From positions 12,989,144 through 13,053,143 of the forward strand of contig CM046841.1 in the NCBI GenBank assembly GCA_025618425.1: a stretch of DNA of 64,000 nucleotides, written 5' to 3'. The position numbers and the translations under genes are program-made. Of this stretch, positions 1 to 11,280 are shown in pieces. This stretch comes from Heliocidaris tuberculata (lineage: Eukaryota; Echinodermata; Echinoidea; Camarodonta; Echinometridae). The first letter of the stretch is position 1; every line of letters begins with the position of its first letter. Below the pieces are notes generated by a model. The model was given only the letters and a program-made list of their open reading frames with translations. It did no database searches and was not told where the DNA came from.

Positions 1-439
1 GATTTCAAGACTCTGAACCTATGTACGATGTGGGGTAAGGAATTCTTACAAACAAATATCAATCAGAACTGGGGCCCCGTCTCGTGAAGAGTTGCGATTG
101 ATACGCATCGATTGCAACTTGATACCAATAGTAACTGTGTTTTTAAAAGATTAGAGAATGTATATTTGCGATTCGAAACAGTGGCACCACTCTATGAGAC
201 AAGGCCCTGATTAATAAGTACATCACCAGTGTCATTGAATGCAGAGATTATTTATAACCAAGAACATGAACCATGATTTTATTAAGGGATGACTTTTTTT
301 TTTTCATTAAAATGATCAAACTATTGATAACGACACACAAAAGTAAGAGGGGTCGGGATGTCGATTTAGATGAGATTATAAACTCGTGAGAATTATTCAT
401 AAGAAAACATATTAAATTCTTTAAATAAGTTCATTATAC

Positions 440-527
440 CTTTTTCTGACGAAGACTCCAATCATGATGAAAATTATCATGAATAGTAGGAGAACTACTA
501 TCGAGGGGATAACCGCGCCGTTTAAAC
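440..527 (-). CDS. Gene 1 exon 9: transmembrane segment
   Basis: An 88-bp exon, phase 1 to 2, encoding about 20 hydrophobic residues (VIPSIVVLLLFMIIFIMIGV) followed by the stop-transfer FVRKR and a GTATAA donor. This orientation gives an extracellular N-terminus. Gene 2 and gene 3 have equivalent 91-bp exons with the same phases. The next exon, the signalling tail, is outside the window. Confidence 0.75.
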
Positions 528-3500
528 CTGCAGCACAGAGAGGAAACATAGAACAGTACTTTATGGAGCAACAGTTACCTCGAGAATGGCTCAAAATAAA
601 ATAGACCTCATCTATTATATACACAGTATGGTCTGAAGAAAAATATTTATTAATTTTGGTAAGGAATGGGAAATGTGGGATTCAGAAGTTGGAGTATATT
701 ACTATACCACCAATATTACTACTACTACTACTACTAATACTACTGCTACTTCTAGTACTAAGCTAGACCTCCTCCTCCTCCTCCTCCTCCTCCTCCTCCT
801 ACTACTACTATTAATACTACTACATCTAGGCTACTCCTCTTCTTCTTCCTTCTCCTCCTCCTCCTCCTCCTCCTCCTACTACTACTACTACTTCTACTAC
901 TACTACTACCACTACTCCTACCACCACCACCACCGCCACCACCACCACTACTATCACTACTACAAGACTACTACTATATTAATACTTATACTAAAACTAA
1001 TACTAATACCAATACTAAAACTATTACTAATACTACTTCTACCACTATTACTACCTAAACTTTTAGTCTTCATTAAACCACTACTTCAAAAGCTGACATC
1101 GACTGTATTCGCCAATTAAACTTACCTGACGATCGTCCATCTCCTTGTGGCATGATGTCTTCAGTTGTACGGGAAAACGTAACAGGGTCTGTTTAGTTAT
1201 GAAATGAGAATCACATCTTTAAAAAAACACACACACACACACACATTTGTGCTTATTCTACCTGACTTCTATGAAGGCAGAAGTATGTCTTCATAAGCAA
1301 CCAGTGGACATATGGTTGTTTATGAAGACATACTTGCCTTCATAGAAGTCAGGTAGAATAAAGCAACCAGTGGACAAATGACTTTTGTTTTCATATCCAA
1401 GGAGCTTGTTAACTTTAATGATGCTGTCTTTTGCCATGAGTGCGAATCTGCACAATAGCAGGCGTGCCATAAGTGCAAATTGTCACAATCATGACAATAA
1501 TAAGAACCAATTAGCAAGAGGATAAGAATGCATTACAAAAGCTTTGTATAATAACTCACTTCGGTCTTTAATGGCTACCCGATAATCACTTAATCACCTG
1601 TATGTACTAATTTTATACTGGAAATTGTTGACCTGACCCGAAGATGTTGGTAAGACTGTCCTTTGAGAAATATACTGTGGCACGGGCATGTTATTTGAGT
1701 GGCACGTAAAGAGTTAATTCATTACCAAAGGGCACTAGTACATTGACTTGGTTACGAACCCGGAACCTCCCTATTACGATATCACTGCTCTACAATTTGG
1801 CCATTGCGGTTCCTTAAAATATTGATTGATTATTTCATTCGACGTTGAAGTAGACAGAGCATTGTACAAACATGATGAATAAAAAAGACAGGAGCTCTAA
1901 AAAAAAAATATCCATTTTGAAGGTGATATGGTTACTTCTAACTCCAGTTATGGCAATTTGCCAGCTTTAGATTATGACGTCGCCAGTAATAGCCTTGGGG
2001 TATCACATTTCATCAAGTTTGTATTATCTTCATTGTGACCAGGGAAATTCCATAACATATTTGTTCTGATACTCAAATACCATCATCCAAACTTCCGTAT
2101 AATCAATGAACACCACGTTTCAAACCTGGTTGATAACATAATTATACTTAAAGGTACGTCTCGATTAAGAAAAAAAGTCTTAAGTTGATAATTGGGTATT
2201 GTTTTTTTATTTTTAAAAATACGAAATTGCTTAACCAACACGATCGCTAAGACGCAAAAGAAATTCACACTAGGATTATCCCATCATGCCCACTATCCCT
2301 GTGCATTTCCCTCCATAAAGACCGTGTTTTGATTATATAACGTGAACATTTACACATGGTTTATATGCTTGTGTCAGTTTTTTTTTTTTTTTTTTTAAAT
2401 ACATACATGTACATATTATAGAGTATGGTATAACAATATTCTTAGGAGGAATTTCCAGTCCATAGCTGTATATGTATTCAATGAAATATAATGTTAAACC
2501 TTTTCACCTGTACTGTGTTGACCTGCACTGGAGGAAGATATAGTGTAGGGTATGGAGGTTGACGATAATGACACGGTTCTGGTCGTAGGGGGCTCCGTCT
2601 CGTCATATACCAAAAGCTGCACACTGCTGATTCGGACTCTTCCAGTTCCTCTTGCTTGAAAGGTTACCTGTTTATAAAATGAAATTTCTGCAAGCCTCTG
2701 TTTATACAGATTTAATATACATTTTACCCATTCTCATTGTAGTGAATTATCCTCTTTGCTTTTGATATATCTAGATCACTTCTTGAAAATGCCCTATATC
2801 TCTTAATTTCAGTGATTTCTGATTCTTTATATATAAAAACAAACAAACAAACAAAAAAGCTTCATTTATAGCAGACCTACATCGTTTTCGTATCTGAATG
2901 CAAGATAAGGGTACAGAAAACAGAGTTACAAAAATGTAGTAAATGAAAGTTATCGAGTTGTGTAACTTTTGATAACGAATTGCTGAACTATGATAAGTAA
3001 ATGGTTACCTTGTAAAAGTTAAATGTAAAAAAAAAAAAAAAAAAACGAATTCATAAAAATACCAATATTAAACATTTACCCAACATCACATACTTCTATC
3101 AGTCAACCAAACGCCTCGATTTGAAGAATTGGTAAAATGACGCACAAAATAAAGAGAGTTAAGTATGGGATAGAGACAGAGAGAAAGTGAGAGGAAAGTG
3201 AGAGAGAGGAGAGAGAGAGAGAGAGAGAGAGAGATCAAATAAGAAATAAGATAGGAAGAGTTGAAAGTGTGTGTGTGTGTGTGTGTGTGCGAGAGTGTGT
3301 GTGTGTGAGAGAGAGAGACGGGGGAGGGGAGTACATACAAACAACTTACCTCCCAAGAACCAGTTGAAGTAAAAGTAGCATCACAAGATAACTTCACTTT
3401 AAGACCGTTTTGGTCCAAAACTTGCTTGGCACTTGGCAAACAAGTGCTTATATAGTTGCCTGTCCATACTATCGGGGCTCTCGTCCTTCCCATGTCTTGT

Positions 3501-4839
3501 TCGGCTTGAAAGGTTGTAATGGTATAACAGAATTTTAGTAGAATGGCGTCCTCTACGTTTATGTCGGTAGGTAGCGTGCCACTGAATGCAATGCATCCAC
3601 CGTGGCTTGGATCATAGCCATGATAACCTGTTTTATGGATTAGAATACAACCATATACAAAATTATGTATTAAAAAAATATTTTTGTTCCATCATTACTT
3701 CAAAATTTTATTTCTATTTTGTTTTTAAGGTTGGTGGTGGTTTTTTGTTTGTTTGTTTGTTTGTTTGTTTGTTGTTTTTGTATCATAAGTGAATTTGATT
3801 GGGTGTCTTTCAAAATCGATTTTACGCTTTGGCGTAGCCTAGGTCCTGGAGTTGTAGGCGATAAATCCCTGGTCTTTTATTAGTCTTTCGATGAACTGAC
3901 ACTAGGCGCAAGGTGTTCAAATAGAACCCCCTTTTTTCAATCCCTTTCTTTCCACTTTTTCGTAATCTCTCTGTTTGTAGCTTTTGCCATGCATGGGGTG
4001 CCCGTCATGACCCTTTCATAACACCCCACACCAAGGATTCTACACACACATGTTAATAGAATAAGGTTTTCATGATTTTTGCACTCACCTCGCTCACGTT
4101 CGCAGATATAAGCATGCCTGTGATTACAGTCATGGTCCGCCCACCTGTAAGCATCCTGTTGCCTTATCTGAAAGCAATCTCTTCCACCATCCCCTGCTTT
4201 AAAATTGGAATACCTGATGGTCGTGGTCCCGTCCATCCATACCCGTTCCCCCTGTGCAGTCCTCTCGATGCCGATCCAGAGTTCCGGCGGTAAAGGGGTA
4301 ATGGTGTTCAGCATAGAGACCAGAAAGCCCTGCTCCTCCCTGCTATTGATGTAAACCAGGTGAGAGCCGATCGCTTTACAGTTTGTTCTTGCTGTTGATA
4401 GATCTGCCTCAGCGTTGTTGAATTGGTAGCAGGATTCATTGAAAGCATACATTCCATTTTCACATTCTGTGTCGATCGAAAGAAAGTGAAAGCGAAACAT
4501 TTAGGTAAGGATTTGACGGTACAAGAAGAAAGAGATGTACCGACAGGGAAATACAGACATGTGGTTGCTTAGTTTGTTTGGAGTACGAATTTTTCTTTAT
4601 AAGCTAGCAGTAATGGCTTTTATCTATAGAGCACAGTTTTTAAAAGATAATGGTTTTATTATCACTATAAGAGTAATCGAGATAAAATGTTGTTTTCCTC
4701 AACAATATTGCACTAAAACGTAGCCGGGTTTAATCTGAAACTATCTTGAAAATGATAATACGCTCTTTACACTTAACAGACTCACATCATTAATAATCAA
4801 TTAAATCTATAAATGTAAAACGTGTAACTAACTACAAAG

Positions 4840-4875
<36 letters not shown>

Positions 4876-6451
4876 AACATTTTAAAAAATACAAAAAATA
4901 CATCCTGGATAGAAACTTTACCAGCGTCAGTAAACCACCGATTTCCTCCTGTGGCAGGTGGGGATACTGAGCACTGCTGAGGACGAGTAGTTACCGGGAT
5001 GGTATCTGCGAAGAGATATTGAACATAATAACGCTACATATGTTGTTATGAAGAACAGAACAACGTGTTTTTTTAACTTTTGAGTTTAATGAGCATAAAT
5101 AAAAGAGGACCATGTTTTATGCACAAAACAATCATACAAACCCACCAATTCATATACTGAGGGAAAATACATCATTTGAATAAAAAATGCCTTATATTGT
5201 CCAGTTGTTTTGTAATTCATATGGACGTGTAGGTGTGTGTTAAAAGCGTTGTAAAAGGAGAAACCAGCGAAATTTGGTTTATTAAAATCATATATTTCCA
5301 TCAAAAACAGCCTTAAGATATAGTAGTCAATAGAGGCCTATTTTTGAAAAAAAAAATCATTACTATGTAAATGAATATTTAATTTATTCATTTATTCATT
5401 TTGACACAGTTTTAAGAAATTGTATTGATTTTTGTACGATAACTACATGCCATTAAATGCGATAAAGTACGAAACTTACTAATAACATTGAAAGCCTGAG
5501 CGCTGATGACGAATTTTTGTGTTTGAGCATAATTTGAAAAGGTAGCTCGCACGTAGACAACATTAGATGACGACAAGAAGTAGTCACCGCCTGTGACGCT
5601 ATTTGCATTGAAGATGAGCATATTGGCCCTGTCCTCCTGATCAGTAGCTGAGATTAAGTTGGTGGTGTCATAATTGGGTACCGTCAAAAGGACTTGCGAC
5701 CCAGGAGGTGCGTCAATTTCTAAAATGTGTTCGTAATGAATAGCTGGATCTGTAGAAACCCTAGAACAATTGATTTTTGTTGTAGTGCCTCGAGTGAGAT
5801 TGACCACTGCAAGTGAAGAGAATAGGAATAATGTGGTGGGACATCGTATTTATTTCCCATCATGTCTTACAAGGCAACTATTTACAGATAAACGAAACAA
5901 TGGGAAGATTTTGTTTGTTTTTCTCCTTACGTATGTTCATCCTTCCTCTACAGGTATTAGTCCAACTCTTCCTCTCCTCCCGTCCTACTACGTTTTATAT
6001 GGCTCTTGGAAACTATATTTTAGCGTCTCAGTAATTTGCATTCATTATGAAAGATAATAAAACACTTTTTTGACATTGTGCATCAATATTCATGTTTTAC
6101 AATACAAAGTAAAAGCATAAAGGACAACATGAAAAATATATTTTGCAGACAATAAGAATAATGGACATATATACATATACACACTTTTTCCGAAGTAAAA
6201 TTTGATTTATCTTTTATATATAAACAATACACGCAACGCTTTGGGAGTGTGACTAATAATAAACTTGTGACTAATATTGATAATATTAATTTCATGATAC
6301 GTACATAGTATTTCACTTTTTTTTTTCTCTCTCTCTCTCTATTCAGCTTCATATCCTTTTCTTACATAGTTTTCTGTGTCAAATCCTTCCACTTTCTATT
6401 TTCCTCACTTTTCGAAATCTATTCTTCGTTACCCTTCTCTTATGCACATCT

Positions 6452-6482
<31 letters not shown>

Positions 6483-7342
6483 ACTCTATCTCTTTATTTC
6501 TCAGAAACACACATCACACTCTCTTTATCCTTCATCTGTCTACATGTTTTATGCATTTAATGTGAATTTTAATCTTTCGAATGTGTTCTTACCTGCGTCA
6601 ATGATATTGTCAATAGAACAACAATCAGGTGTATAGTGAAGAGATGAAATTCCATTATTTGTGCAGGACCACACGGTATCATTCGATACTACTACATCCA
6701 CGATGTAATGTGTCGTGATATAGCATATGTGCCTTGGCTGTGTATCTAGGATTCAAGGTTTTTGTAAAGTTTTTTAGCAAAATAGTGATTTACAACGACC
6801 TCCATGATATATAAAATTAATGTTATAGACTATGAGTAATAATGAATGAAATGCAGATAATACTATTGTTAATATACCATCATCACTTCACATGTAATTA
6901 CAATATTAATTGATAATAACACAGGCACCATCATCAGTTTCATTGTACTTTAAATTCTTATACATCGTATTAGAAGCTATAGCAGTATTATAAGTAGTTA
7001 AAACAGTGGCAGTGGTAAGGCATGGTTATGTTGTTCAATTATCTTTGTCTGTGACGTAATATTTGATGACCTATGAGTTTGCTCCATTTGCGCGAGCAAC
7101 TCCGGAAAACGGATAACTGCCTCAGATAAAATCTGGATAAAACCCGATGTTTTTTAAATAAAAAAGGAAACGGTCTCTAACACTTTCAACAAAATCATTA
7201 TCTTTGCTATGTCATAGAAGTCAAAGGAAAGTAACGCACTTTATAGTAGACCTTTCAATTTACGACGATTTCTCCCACTATTATTGATACAACTGCTACG
7301 ATTTTTTTTCTACCACTACTACCTATGCTGCTGCTGCTACTG

Positions 7343-7387
<45 letters not shown>

Positions 7388-7415
7388 CTTTTACTACTTC
7401 AAATTTTACTACTAC

Positions 7416-7447
<32 letters not shown>

Positions 7448-7448
7448 T

Positions 7449-7529
<81 letters not shown>

Positions 7530-8574
7530 ATGATAATGAATAATAATAATGATGATGATAACGAAAATAATAATGTTTCAGTTTCAGTTTATTGTTGCAC
7601 ATTTCACATTTTGCAATGTTTCCACAATATAAATGGTACAAACATGATTTATATTGGAGACTTTAACACAAGATGAGTACCTCATATATTATACAGTATA
7701 TGTTTGGTTTCATTTTATTCATCTATTCATATGTACATCATCATCATTATATCGATCGTCACTTACATGGTATAATCATTTACCTGGTAAATGTTATATA
7801 CATACATGAAAGAATCGTCGTAAACTCTAAGAGCTTGATGAAGACGTCCAAAAACATCAATTATACATAAACAGCATTCAAAAATATTTAATGATGCAAA
7901 TTTACTGCGAGAATGAGAAATTTAGATAGAAATAGACTGATAAAGACAGAGAAAAGGGGGGGAGAGAGAGAGAGTGAGAGTGAGAGAGAGAGAGAGAGAG
8001 AAGGGTGGAAGGTCAAAGAGAATCACGAAGAGAAGAAAGAGGGTCCTCTACACCATAAATGATAAGTGAAGGTTTTCAAGCATCCTGACAATGAAAATGA
8101 AAATGACTCGTTACTAGGCCGACGTGATTTGTTTGTATGCATGATAAAAAAAAAACAACAACAACACAATAAATACAAAATGAGGGAGTGCATGCAGTAT
8201 TGAATCAAAAAGTGAGCTAAAAGAAGGGTGAAATATAGAGGAGTCTAAGGAGAAAGATCTGCTTGTAAGTTATAGGCTCCAAGGGGTAATAATATTTATA
8301 TAGTCTTTAAAAATTGCGGGAGCGAGCAATGCATGCTACAGGAAAATAAGTATATGGATAAACTTGATGTAAATCGCAGTGATAAAATTCGTATACGAAG
8401 ATACTGGATATTAGCGTCACTTCTTACTACAATAATATGAAAAATCACATTACTAGAATAAATTAGCATTAGCATTATATAATAATAATATTATTAATGA
8501 CAATATTAATGATAATGATAGTAATAACCATAATATAAATAATAACAAGGATGATAATAATATTAATGATGATG

Positions 8575-8621
<47 letters not shown>

Positions 8622-9108
8622 TGGGTTGTCAAAAAAATGACCAAGACTTCTACTGTTAACCCGTTGACTACTGAATTACCTTATTCTCATAAGGCTTAAA
8701 ACAGGAATCATCATATAGTGGGTTAATGATATTTTTAACACTACTATTACTTCTACTACCACTACTAACATTACTAGTGCAACAGAACTTTTTTATTATT
8801 ATTTAATATATTACTTATTTATTACATAAATACTTTATGAGAATCTCACAAGACATTAAAAATTATTTTCGTGTGTAGGTCTTTTACATTGTACATTTAT
8901 ATAACATATAGGTTGCCTACACTTTAATCTTTATCAAAAAAGGAAAAATATTGTAATGTTTATGAAGGTTTACTATCTTCTTACCACATTTTGATGTCGC
9001 AGACGTTGCACCTGATGATCTAATGCATGCTCGCCCTCCGACTGACAATGACAGAAACAAGCCTAAGCAACATAGAATTGAATCCATTTCTTTCACGGGC
9101 CAATCCAT
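440..9108 (-). CDS. Receptor gene 1 (CUB/C-type lectin type I membrane receptor), 3' end off window
   Basis: Hand-assembled multi-exon gene with nine exons in transcript order: 9108-8985, 6745-6593, 5806-5480, 5005-4922, 4466-4089, 3627-3350, 2667-2508, 1188-1126, 527-440. All junctions have AG/GT sites and compatible phases. Seven exons are phase 1-1 or 1-0/0-1 modules, and the transmembrane exon runs from phase 1 to 2. The product is a signal peptide, small Cys-rich module, CUB-like domain, linker, one C-type lectin domain, a presumed beta-sandwich, stalk and membrane span. The cytoplasmic tail exon must lie left of base 1. Gene 2 has the same exons in the same order, with equal or similar lengths, which is the main support. 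Introns here are short compared with gene 2. The ligand is unknown; a cell-surface recognition role is inferred from the domain types. Confidence 0.8.
717..1060. repeat. Trinucleotide microsatellite (CTA/CTC)n
   Basis: A compound (CTA)n, (CTC)n and (CAC)n tract in the gene 1 intron between the transmembrane and stalk exons. The long frame through it is a translation of the repeat. Confidence 0.9.
1126..1188 (-). CDS. Gene 1 exon 8: short stalk exon
   Basis: A 63-bp phase 1-1 candidate between AACAG and GTAAGT, encoding PVTFSRTTEDIMPQGDGRSS. It is placed by analogy with gene 2's 171-bp stalk exon, which also contains a TED segment and ends in a Ser before the donor. Its sequence is too short and unconstrained for certainty, but phase and position fit exactly. 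Confidence 0.5.
1254..1362. repeat. Near-perfect hairpin
   Basis: ATTCTACCTGACTTCTATGA at the left and its reverse complement at the right, with about 48-bp arms interrupted by a 2-nt difference and a loop of about 10 bases. It lies in the gene 1 intron between the stalk and sandwich exons, close to the stalk exon. It may be a tiny foldback element. Confidence 0.6.
1735..1815 (-). repeat. tRNA-derived SINE head
   Basis: On the minus strand TGGCCAAATTGTAGAGCAGTG resembles an A box and GGGTTCGTAACC a B box, spaced as in a tRNA promoter. No cloverleaf forms, so it is a SINE relic rather than a tRNA gene. Confidence 0.45.
2508..2667 (-). CDS. Gene 1 exon 7: sandwich domain, second half, and start of stalk
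   Basis: A 160-bp exon running from phase 0 to phase 1. Strands VTFQARGTGRVRISSVQLLVY complete the domain begun in exon 6. They are followed by a Thr/Ser/Pro-rich segment ending GQHSTG, which looks like the start of an O-glycosylatable stalk. Gene 2's 19277-19430 has VTYHVRGVGLVQIGNMQLLIY and the same QHSTG ending. Confidence 0.7.
3190..3320. repeat. (GA)n and (GT)n tracts
   Basis: A compound dinucleotide repeat directly after the donor of gene 1 exon 6. Confidence 0.9.
3350..3627 (-). CDS. Gene 1 exon 6: presumed beta-sandwich domain, first half
   Basis: A 278-bp exon entering in phase 1 after AACAG and leaving in phase 0 before GTAAGT. It encodes GYHGYDPSHGGCIAFSG near its start, then a YTITTFQ strand, WTGNYIS, and GLKVKLSCDA...GSWE at its end. 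Gene 2's 20527-20801 matches at GYHG, GCIAF, I-TFQ, WTGNF and GLEVNVSC. With exon 7 it resembles a jelly-roll or galactose-binding-like sandwich by alternating strand pattern only. I do not recognise the family. Confidence 0.7.
4089..4466 (-). CDS. Gene 1 exon 5: C-type lectin domain
   Basis: A 378-bp phase 1-1 exon (CACAG acceptor, GTGAGT donor) encoding a full C-type lectin-like domain. Visible features are the opening CENGMYAFNESCYQF, the LVYINSREEQGFL helix region, the WIGIE core, WMDG, YSNF, the Cys of DCF, and the terminal WADHDCN...YICER. The sugar- and calcium-binding EPN or QPD triplet is absent: the loop after YSNF reads KAGDGGRD. WND is replaced by WAD. Calcium-dependent sugar binding of the classical kind is therefore unlikely, and a protein or lipid ligand is as plausible. 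Confidence 0.9.
4922..5005 (-). CDS. Gene 1 exon 4: 84-bp linker exon
   Basis: Twenty-eight codons, phase 1-1, with acceptor CTTCGCAG and donor GTAAAG. The conserved core is QCSVSPPATGGNRW. Gene 2 has an exon of exactly the same length with core ECTVHPTVFGGNKW at the same place in the order. It is probably a Pro/Gly-rich connector between the CUB-like and lectin domains with one unpaired or inter-domain Cys. It is too short for ordinary ORF scanning. Confidence 0.65.
5480..5806 (-). CDS. Gene 1 exon 3: CUB-like domain
   Basis: A 327-bp phase 1-1 exon with a TTGCAG acceptor and GTAAGT donor. Residues resemble the CUB beta-sandwich: an opening TRGTTTKINC, a central EIDAPPGSQVLLTV strand, and a late GGDYFLSSSNVVYVRATFS strand followed by QKFVISAQAF. 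Canonical CUB domains carry four cysteines; this one has a single Cys (KINC), so the fold assignment is by strand pattern rather than disulfides. The calcium-site Asp/Glu residues of complement CUBs cannot be assigned by eye. Gene 2's 37308-37640 exon is its clear paralogue. Confidence 0.75.
6593..6745 (-). CDS. Gene 1 exon 2: N-terminal Cys-rich module
   Basis: A 153-bp phase 1-1 exon between an AG acceptor at 6746 and a GTAAGA donor at 6592. It encodes about 51 residues that I do not recognise as a named domain. Shared with gene 2 are the pattern ITTxYI, the core SNDTVWxCT, NGxSS and a terminal DCCS. There are five cysteines including the one contributed by exon 1. It lies directly before the CUB-like exon, which itself has only one conserved Cys, so the two may fold together. 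Conservation between paralogues, with matched phases, shows that it is coding. Confidence 0.7.
6746..8984. other. Gene 1 intron 1
   Basis: Contains (CTA)n/(AAT)n at 7325-7550, (GA)n near 7963-8000 and an (AAT)n stretch at about 8455-8620. No exon was recognised. Confidence 0.5.
8985..9108 (-). CDS. Gene 1 exon 1: signal peptide
   Basis: Reads from Met at 9108 (MDWPVKEMDSIL...) or the internal Met at 9087, with a Leu/Cys-rich hydrophobic core (ILCCLGLFLSLSV) followed by a small-residue cleavage region. It ends in SKC plus one base before a strong GTAAGA donor at 8984, giving phase 1. The reading frame is open further upstream to a Met at 9156, but that N-terminus is charged and Cys-rich and fits a signal peptide poorly. 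Gene 2's first exon ends in the same way, with a Cys near the junction and phase 1. Confidence 0.65.
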
Positions 9109-10225
9109 ACTTTTTGTGATATCCCGATGTATACAACGCGTGTTACAAAGTCTCAAAAAGTATTATAAGTCCTGGACGATATTGTTGTGTGAGAGAACTT
9201 CACAGTATCACTTTAACTACACGCGTCATAGCCTAACTGGATAATGTGCTGCCATCTACACCATCATGCTTTTAAAATGATTTTGTTCAGGATATCTCTA
9301 TTGTTCTAGGTTGTCTTTGCCACACCAGTTTCGTAGCTAGAGGGGACGAGAGGGCCCGACTCATAAGGGAAAAGATAAGAGGAAAGGTTGAAAAATAAGA
9401 AACGCAGAGGGGAAAAGAAAACATGAAAAGAAGACGATAGGAACCCCGTAACACCCCCCAGGCCTAATCGGTGACTTTTTTTTCTATCCACAAAGTAAGA
9501 CCCCCCCCCCCCCCCCCCCGCCATGAAAGTGCCCCTCAATGAAAAAAGCTACGTCATTCTTTGTCACTTATCAGACCTTTTACATGACGATAAGCAGGAA
9601 AATGATTAAGGAATATGCATGATACTCGCAGTGTAATTCAAATACTCGGCATCTAGAACGGAACTATTATTCTACGTTCGGAAGTGAATTGAATGAAGGT
9701 CAAACCGCCGGTTCGGAATTAAGGAAACAAAGTGTAAAGACCTTGCTCATAGTTATTTGTGGTTTAAATTAGGCCATGTAATCTTTGCTCAAGATGATAT
9801 ATTTTTAGAATACTGATGCAAACTGTCTCTTTGTAATCCTTTAGATATTCAAATTACGGAATGCTAAAGGTTTATGAACTTAAATGACAAATCAAGATTT
9901 GAAAAGGTCCTTGGCTAAATGATCATAATTAATTTTTGAAAATCTTTAAAATTTAAGAAATTATCTGGAGGGTATGAGGCGAAAACCCCAGTCATCCCCT
10001 CCCCACTGACATAGTATGCATTAGGCGGCCAGAGATCAATGCGAGGCCGGCTGGATATTAAAAGAGAAAGTGATTCCTTGAAAATGAATTTTTAGTATTA
10101 CTATTAAACATTGTTTATTCATTATTATTGATTTCATTTATTTATCATTATTTTTTTTGGGGGGGGGGAGGGGGGCTTTGCTCATACAATGTCTGCACAT
10201 TTCATTCACAATGTTTCTGATAAAA

Positions 10226-10370
10226 CCTGGGTGGCGTTTCATGAAAGGACTTGTCAGATATTTTATCCGACAAATTTGCTCTCAGCCAATCAGATGCAAG
10301 GATTTCAGTAGCTTACAACAGTTGTCGGACAAAATATCCGACAACTTCCTTTCATGAAACGCTCCCCTGG
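10226..10370. mobile_element. 145-bp inverted-repeat MITE
   Basis: The arms share GGCGTTTCATGAAAGGAxxTTGTC and ATATTTTxTCCGACAA on opposite strands, leaving a short loop (about 10275-10310). The element would fold into a long hairpin. Confidence 0.65.
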
Positions 10371-10804
10371 TCTTATGACAAGAATGAATTAGAAATACAT
10401 ACAAACATAAATACAATTTATCGCTTACAAAACAATAAAGCATTTTCCACACAAGCACCCATTCTCCCCCCCCCCCCCCCATGCAAACACGCCCTCTTTT
10501 ACGCTTACGCACAAATCCATACACTATACATCCGGATGATATTTGTTTTTCGGCATAGCACTTTCTGAGCCCCCGTCCTCTATCCAGCTATTTACTATTC
10601 CCTTATTTCTTCAATCTTATTTCAGTTCTTTACTTTTTTCTATTCCTTTTCTTGTTTTATTCACAACGATATCATTTTTTTCCTCTATTGTTATCATCAT
10701 TTTAATTATAAAAAGTATAATTTAATTCACCCCTTCATTTTCACTGATTGCTGTTATCTATTCTTTTCCCTGAGTTCACTTTTTGGAATTGTATATTCTA
10801 GTTT

Positions 10805-11280
10805 TCCCCTCCCGCGCGAAGCGCGAAATCTCTGACGTTTGAGCAAATTTGAGAGAAAGATAACGGCTCTTATACCACCTTTTTGTAGGTGGAAAGTTAG
10901 CTCGATGCCCTGCCTGCTTTTAAATCATTTGAACGCAATACTGCACTGTATGTAACCGGGGTGGGTGCAGGGAGGGGGGGGGGGGTCCCCTTCCCGCTTG
11001 AAGCGTAAAAGCTCTGACGTTTTAGCAAATCTGAGAGAAAAATAACGGCTCGTACCACCTTTGTTTTAGGTGGAAAGTTAGTTCGATGCCCTGGCTACTT
11101 TTCAATTATTTGGACGCAAAACTGCACTTTATGTAACAGGGGTGGGTGCAGGAGGGGGGGGGGGGGGGGGGTCCCTTCCCGCTCGAAGCGCATAAGCCCT
11201 GACGTTTTAGAAAATTGGAGAGAAAAATAACGGCTCATACCACCTGTGTTTTAGGTGGAAAGTTAATTCGACGCCCTGAC
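10805..11280. repeat. Tandem repeat of about 185 bp, two and a half units
   Basis: Units begin near 10805, 10986 and 11172. Each contains GAAGCG, CTGACGTTT, GAGAGAAA, ATAACGGCTC, ACCACCT, TAGGTGGAAAGTTA and a terminal G-run. Confidence 0.7.

Larger units (their letters stand above)
1189..2507. other. Gene 1 intron between stalk and sandwich exons
   Basis: Contains (CA)n near 1228, the hairpin at 1254-1362 and the SINE relic at 1735-1815. Nothing else was recognised. Confidence 0.5.

Noticed and set aside
673..1119. Long plus-strand frame of Leu/Ser/Tyr/His runs
   Set aside because: Translation of a (CTA/CTC/CAC)n microsatellite; it also overlaps intron sequence of gene 1.
7325..7641. Poly-Leu and poly-Ile/Ser frames on both strands
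   Set aside because: Microsatellite (CTA)n/(AAT)n read in different frames.
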